DNA of 6,900 bases, taken from RQOF01 sp964461135. Lineage in GTDB: Bacteria; Calditrichota; Calditrichia; RBG-13-44-9. Where the stretch lies: NCBI GenBank assembly GCA_964461135.1, contig CAYWTB010000142.1:1-6900 (forward strand). Reading direction: 5' to 3'. Below, in pieces: positions 5,603-6,900 of this stretch. Position 1 is the stretch's first letter. Each line of letters starts with the position of its first letter. A program made the translations under genes and the position numbers. Under the pieces are notes generated by a model. The model was not told the origin of the DNA and searched no databases. It saw only the letters and a list, made by a program, of their open reading frames with translations.

Positions 5603-6900
5603 TTATTGTTCCGCTTCCGGATAGGTTCCGGGAAGCAGCATGGGCAGAGGTGTCATGGGTTGTTGTGAAAACAATTTCAGGTATCGGTAAACCAATGATT
5701 CTTCCAGCGGCGAATCCGCTTTTTTGATCACTCCACCCAGATTAATCAGTCCGTTATTTTCGGGATACTGCACGATTTCAATAACTTCATCAGGCCTCAG
5801 GCCGGCCTTGATTCGGGCGCTCTCAATGGCATCTGTCAAATTTCCAATGGAGTCCACCAGGCCGTTTTTTACGCCTGCCCAGCCGGAATAATAATGTCCC
5901 TGGGCGATGGACTCCACTTTGCCCACCGGCATACCACGTCCACTGGCGACTTTTTTAATAAAGTCATCATAATAGTCCATGAATATATTTTCCACTCGTT
6001 TACGTTCTTCATGGGTGAGATCCCGAGCAGGCAAGCGCAATCCGCCGAGCCCAACTCCGAATCCCAGATCCGCATGGGCCCCTATTTTGACATAATCGGA
6101 GGTGAGGCCCAACTTTTCACTGAGACCCCTGTCATAGATCCAGCCGCCGATGACGCCGATTGAGCCGGTGATGGTATTGGGTGCCGCCAGTATACGGGTG
6201 CCGTACATGGACAACCAGTAGCCACCGGAGCCGGCAACCTGGCCCTGGCTGACGATAACCGGTTTTTCCTGCCGGCATTTTTTCAGGGCCTGCGCCACCA
6301 CATCACTGGCCATGCCATCTCCACCCGGTGAATCCACCCGGAAGACCACCACCTTAATGGATTTATCTTTTCTGACTTTATTGAATACCCCCTCCAGCCA
6401 TCGTGCACGAATTCCCTGGTCCATCTCGCAAACCCCAATGGCATAAACTACCGCAATTTTTGCTTTCCGTCCCCAGTGCGGTGAGGGCAGGGCATTGGCA
6501 AAAAGATTTTCCGGGGAGATTTTCCATGTTTTCCTGCCATTCATTTTCTCGACTATTTTATCAATGGCGGACCAGCGTGCCAGAGTGTCCACCAGTCCGT
6601 AGCGTAATGCCTGCTCAGGAGTGAAAAAAACCACGGTATCCACCAGGTCATTGAATTTTTTTTCGGTAAAGCCCCGGCTTTCACTGATATCCGAGCAAGT
6701 TAAATTATACCAGTCATTGACATACGCCTGACTTTGTTCCCGTTCTGCTTCGGACATGTTTTTACGGCTGAGGACTTCTACGGCGGACTTGTATTTGAAA
6801 AAATGCCAGGCATCGAATCCCAGGCCCAGTTTTTCAAGTGTTCCTTTAAACTCATCTTCGACAGTAGTAGGTGTAGAAAGAACGGGATAAACCCATAGAA
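5603..6900 (-). CDS. sppA: Signal peptide peptidase SppA, 67K-type S49 (N terminus beyond window)
   Basis: Membrane-anchored serine/lysine protease that cleaves remnant signal peptides after secretion. The reading frame is open from the TAA at 5605-5603 to the window end, giving 431 visible residues; E. coli SppA has 618, so roughly the N-terminal third is missing. Met at 6757 is internal. Upstream of it, FFKYKSAVEVLSRKNMSEAERE aligns, from memory, with the E. coli segment around the general base Lys209, which makes the Lys at 6790-6788 the catalytic base. The nucleophile is the Ser of GQVAGSGGYW (codon 6229-6227). Other S49 marks are FRVDSPGGDGMASD, NTITGSIGVIG and the C-terminal IAQGHYYSGWAGVKNGLVDSIG. 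The Lys-Ser spacing of 187 residues is close to the 200 of E. coli. Both halves of the dyad on one chain mark the long tandem-domain form rather than the short SohB-like form. No ribosome site or promoter is visible because the start lies outside. Confidence 0.95.
   Translation of the reverse strand, partial: LWVYPVLSTPTTVEDEFKGTLEKLGLGFDAWHFFKYKSAVEVLSRKNMSEAEREQSQAYVNDWYNLTCSDISESRGFTEKKFNDLVDTVVFFTPEQALRYGLVDTLARWSAIDKIVEKMNGRKTWKISPENLFANALPSPHWGRKAKIAVVYAIGVCEMDQGIRARWLEGVFNKVRKDKSIKVVVFRVDSPGGDGMASDVVAQALKKCRQEKPVIVSQGQVAGSGGYWLSMYGTRILAAPNTITGSIGVIGGWIYDRGLSEKLGLTSDYVKIGAHADLGFGVGLGGLRLPARDLTHEERKRVENIFMDYYDDFIKKVASGRGMPVGKVESIAQGHYYSGWAGVKNGLVDSIGNLTDAIESARIKAGLRPDEVIEIVQYPENNGLINLGGVIKKADSPLEESLVYRYLKLFSQQPMTPLPMLLPGTYPEAEQ

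Noticed and set aside
5434..5727. Plus-strand 97-residue reading frame after the kinase
   Set aside because: Its first part is a translation of the heptamer repeat and the rest lies antisense to sppA; there is no ribosome site or family resemblance.
6755..6757. ATG at 6757 as the start of sppA
   Set aside because: The frame continues upstream and contains the YKSAVE segment with the catalytic Lys, so this Met is internal.

Overview
The window reads as an ordinary chromosomal segment of a Gram-negative-type bacterium. Family resemblances point towards the Bacteroidetes/Ignavibacteria/Calditrichaeota-Marinimicrobia (FCB) side of the tree. The clues are a lipoprotein of the FN3 plus 'NDIWAVGD'-repeat type, which I associate with those groups, together with non-coding repeat words (heptameric ACAAGAT/AAGACAA arrays, a CTACCCCTAAATCCCC-like tract, a GTTCTTTTGC hairpin) that I associate with their intergenic regions. 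This placement is inference from memory and no search was run.

Layout. (1) 1-1363, minus strand: a surface or periplasmic lipoprotein, cut at its C terminus by the window edge; the core of its signal peptide is encoded by three copies of a 7-bp repeat. (2) 1364-1507: a short spacer with a TTGACA box and the lipoprotein's Shine-Dalgarno site. (3) 1508-3247, minus: a full-length ABC exporter half-transporter (membrane domain fused to ATPase). It appears to start at a rare ATT codon behind a strong Shine-Dalgarno site, and it has Asp where the catalytic Glu normally follows Walker B. (4) 3248-3986: a 739-bp non-coding divergent region with a roughly 176-bp imperfect palindrome and an adjacent 10-bp perfect hairpin. 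(5) 3987-5399, plus: a glycerate 2-kinase of the DUF4147/MOFRL family. (6) 5400-5602: a convergent intergenic space almost filled by a palindromic heptamer array. (7) 5603-6900, minus: the C-terminal two thirds of a SppA (S49) signal peptide peptidase, with both the catalytic Lys and Ser inside the window and the N terminus beyond the edge.

The genes do not form an evident pathway. The lipoprotein and the ABC half share a strand with a 144-bp gap and could be co-transcribed. The kinase is divergent from the ABC gene and convergent with sppA. SppA and the lipoprotein both concern the cell envelope, but nothing here links them. I found no new multi-gene system. What deserves a second look is the ATT start, the unpaired 'degenerate-site' ABC half, and the palindromic and heptameric repeats, one of which sits inside a coding signal peptide.
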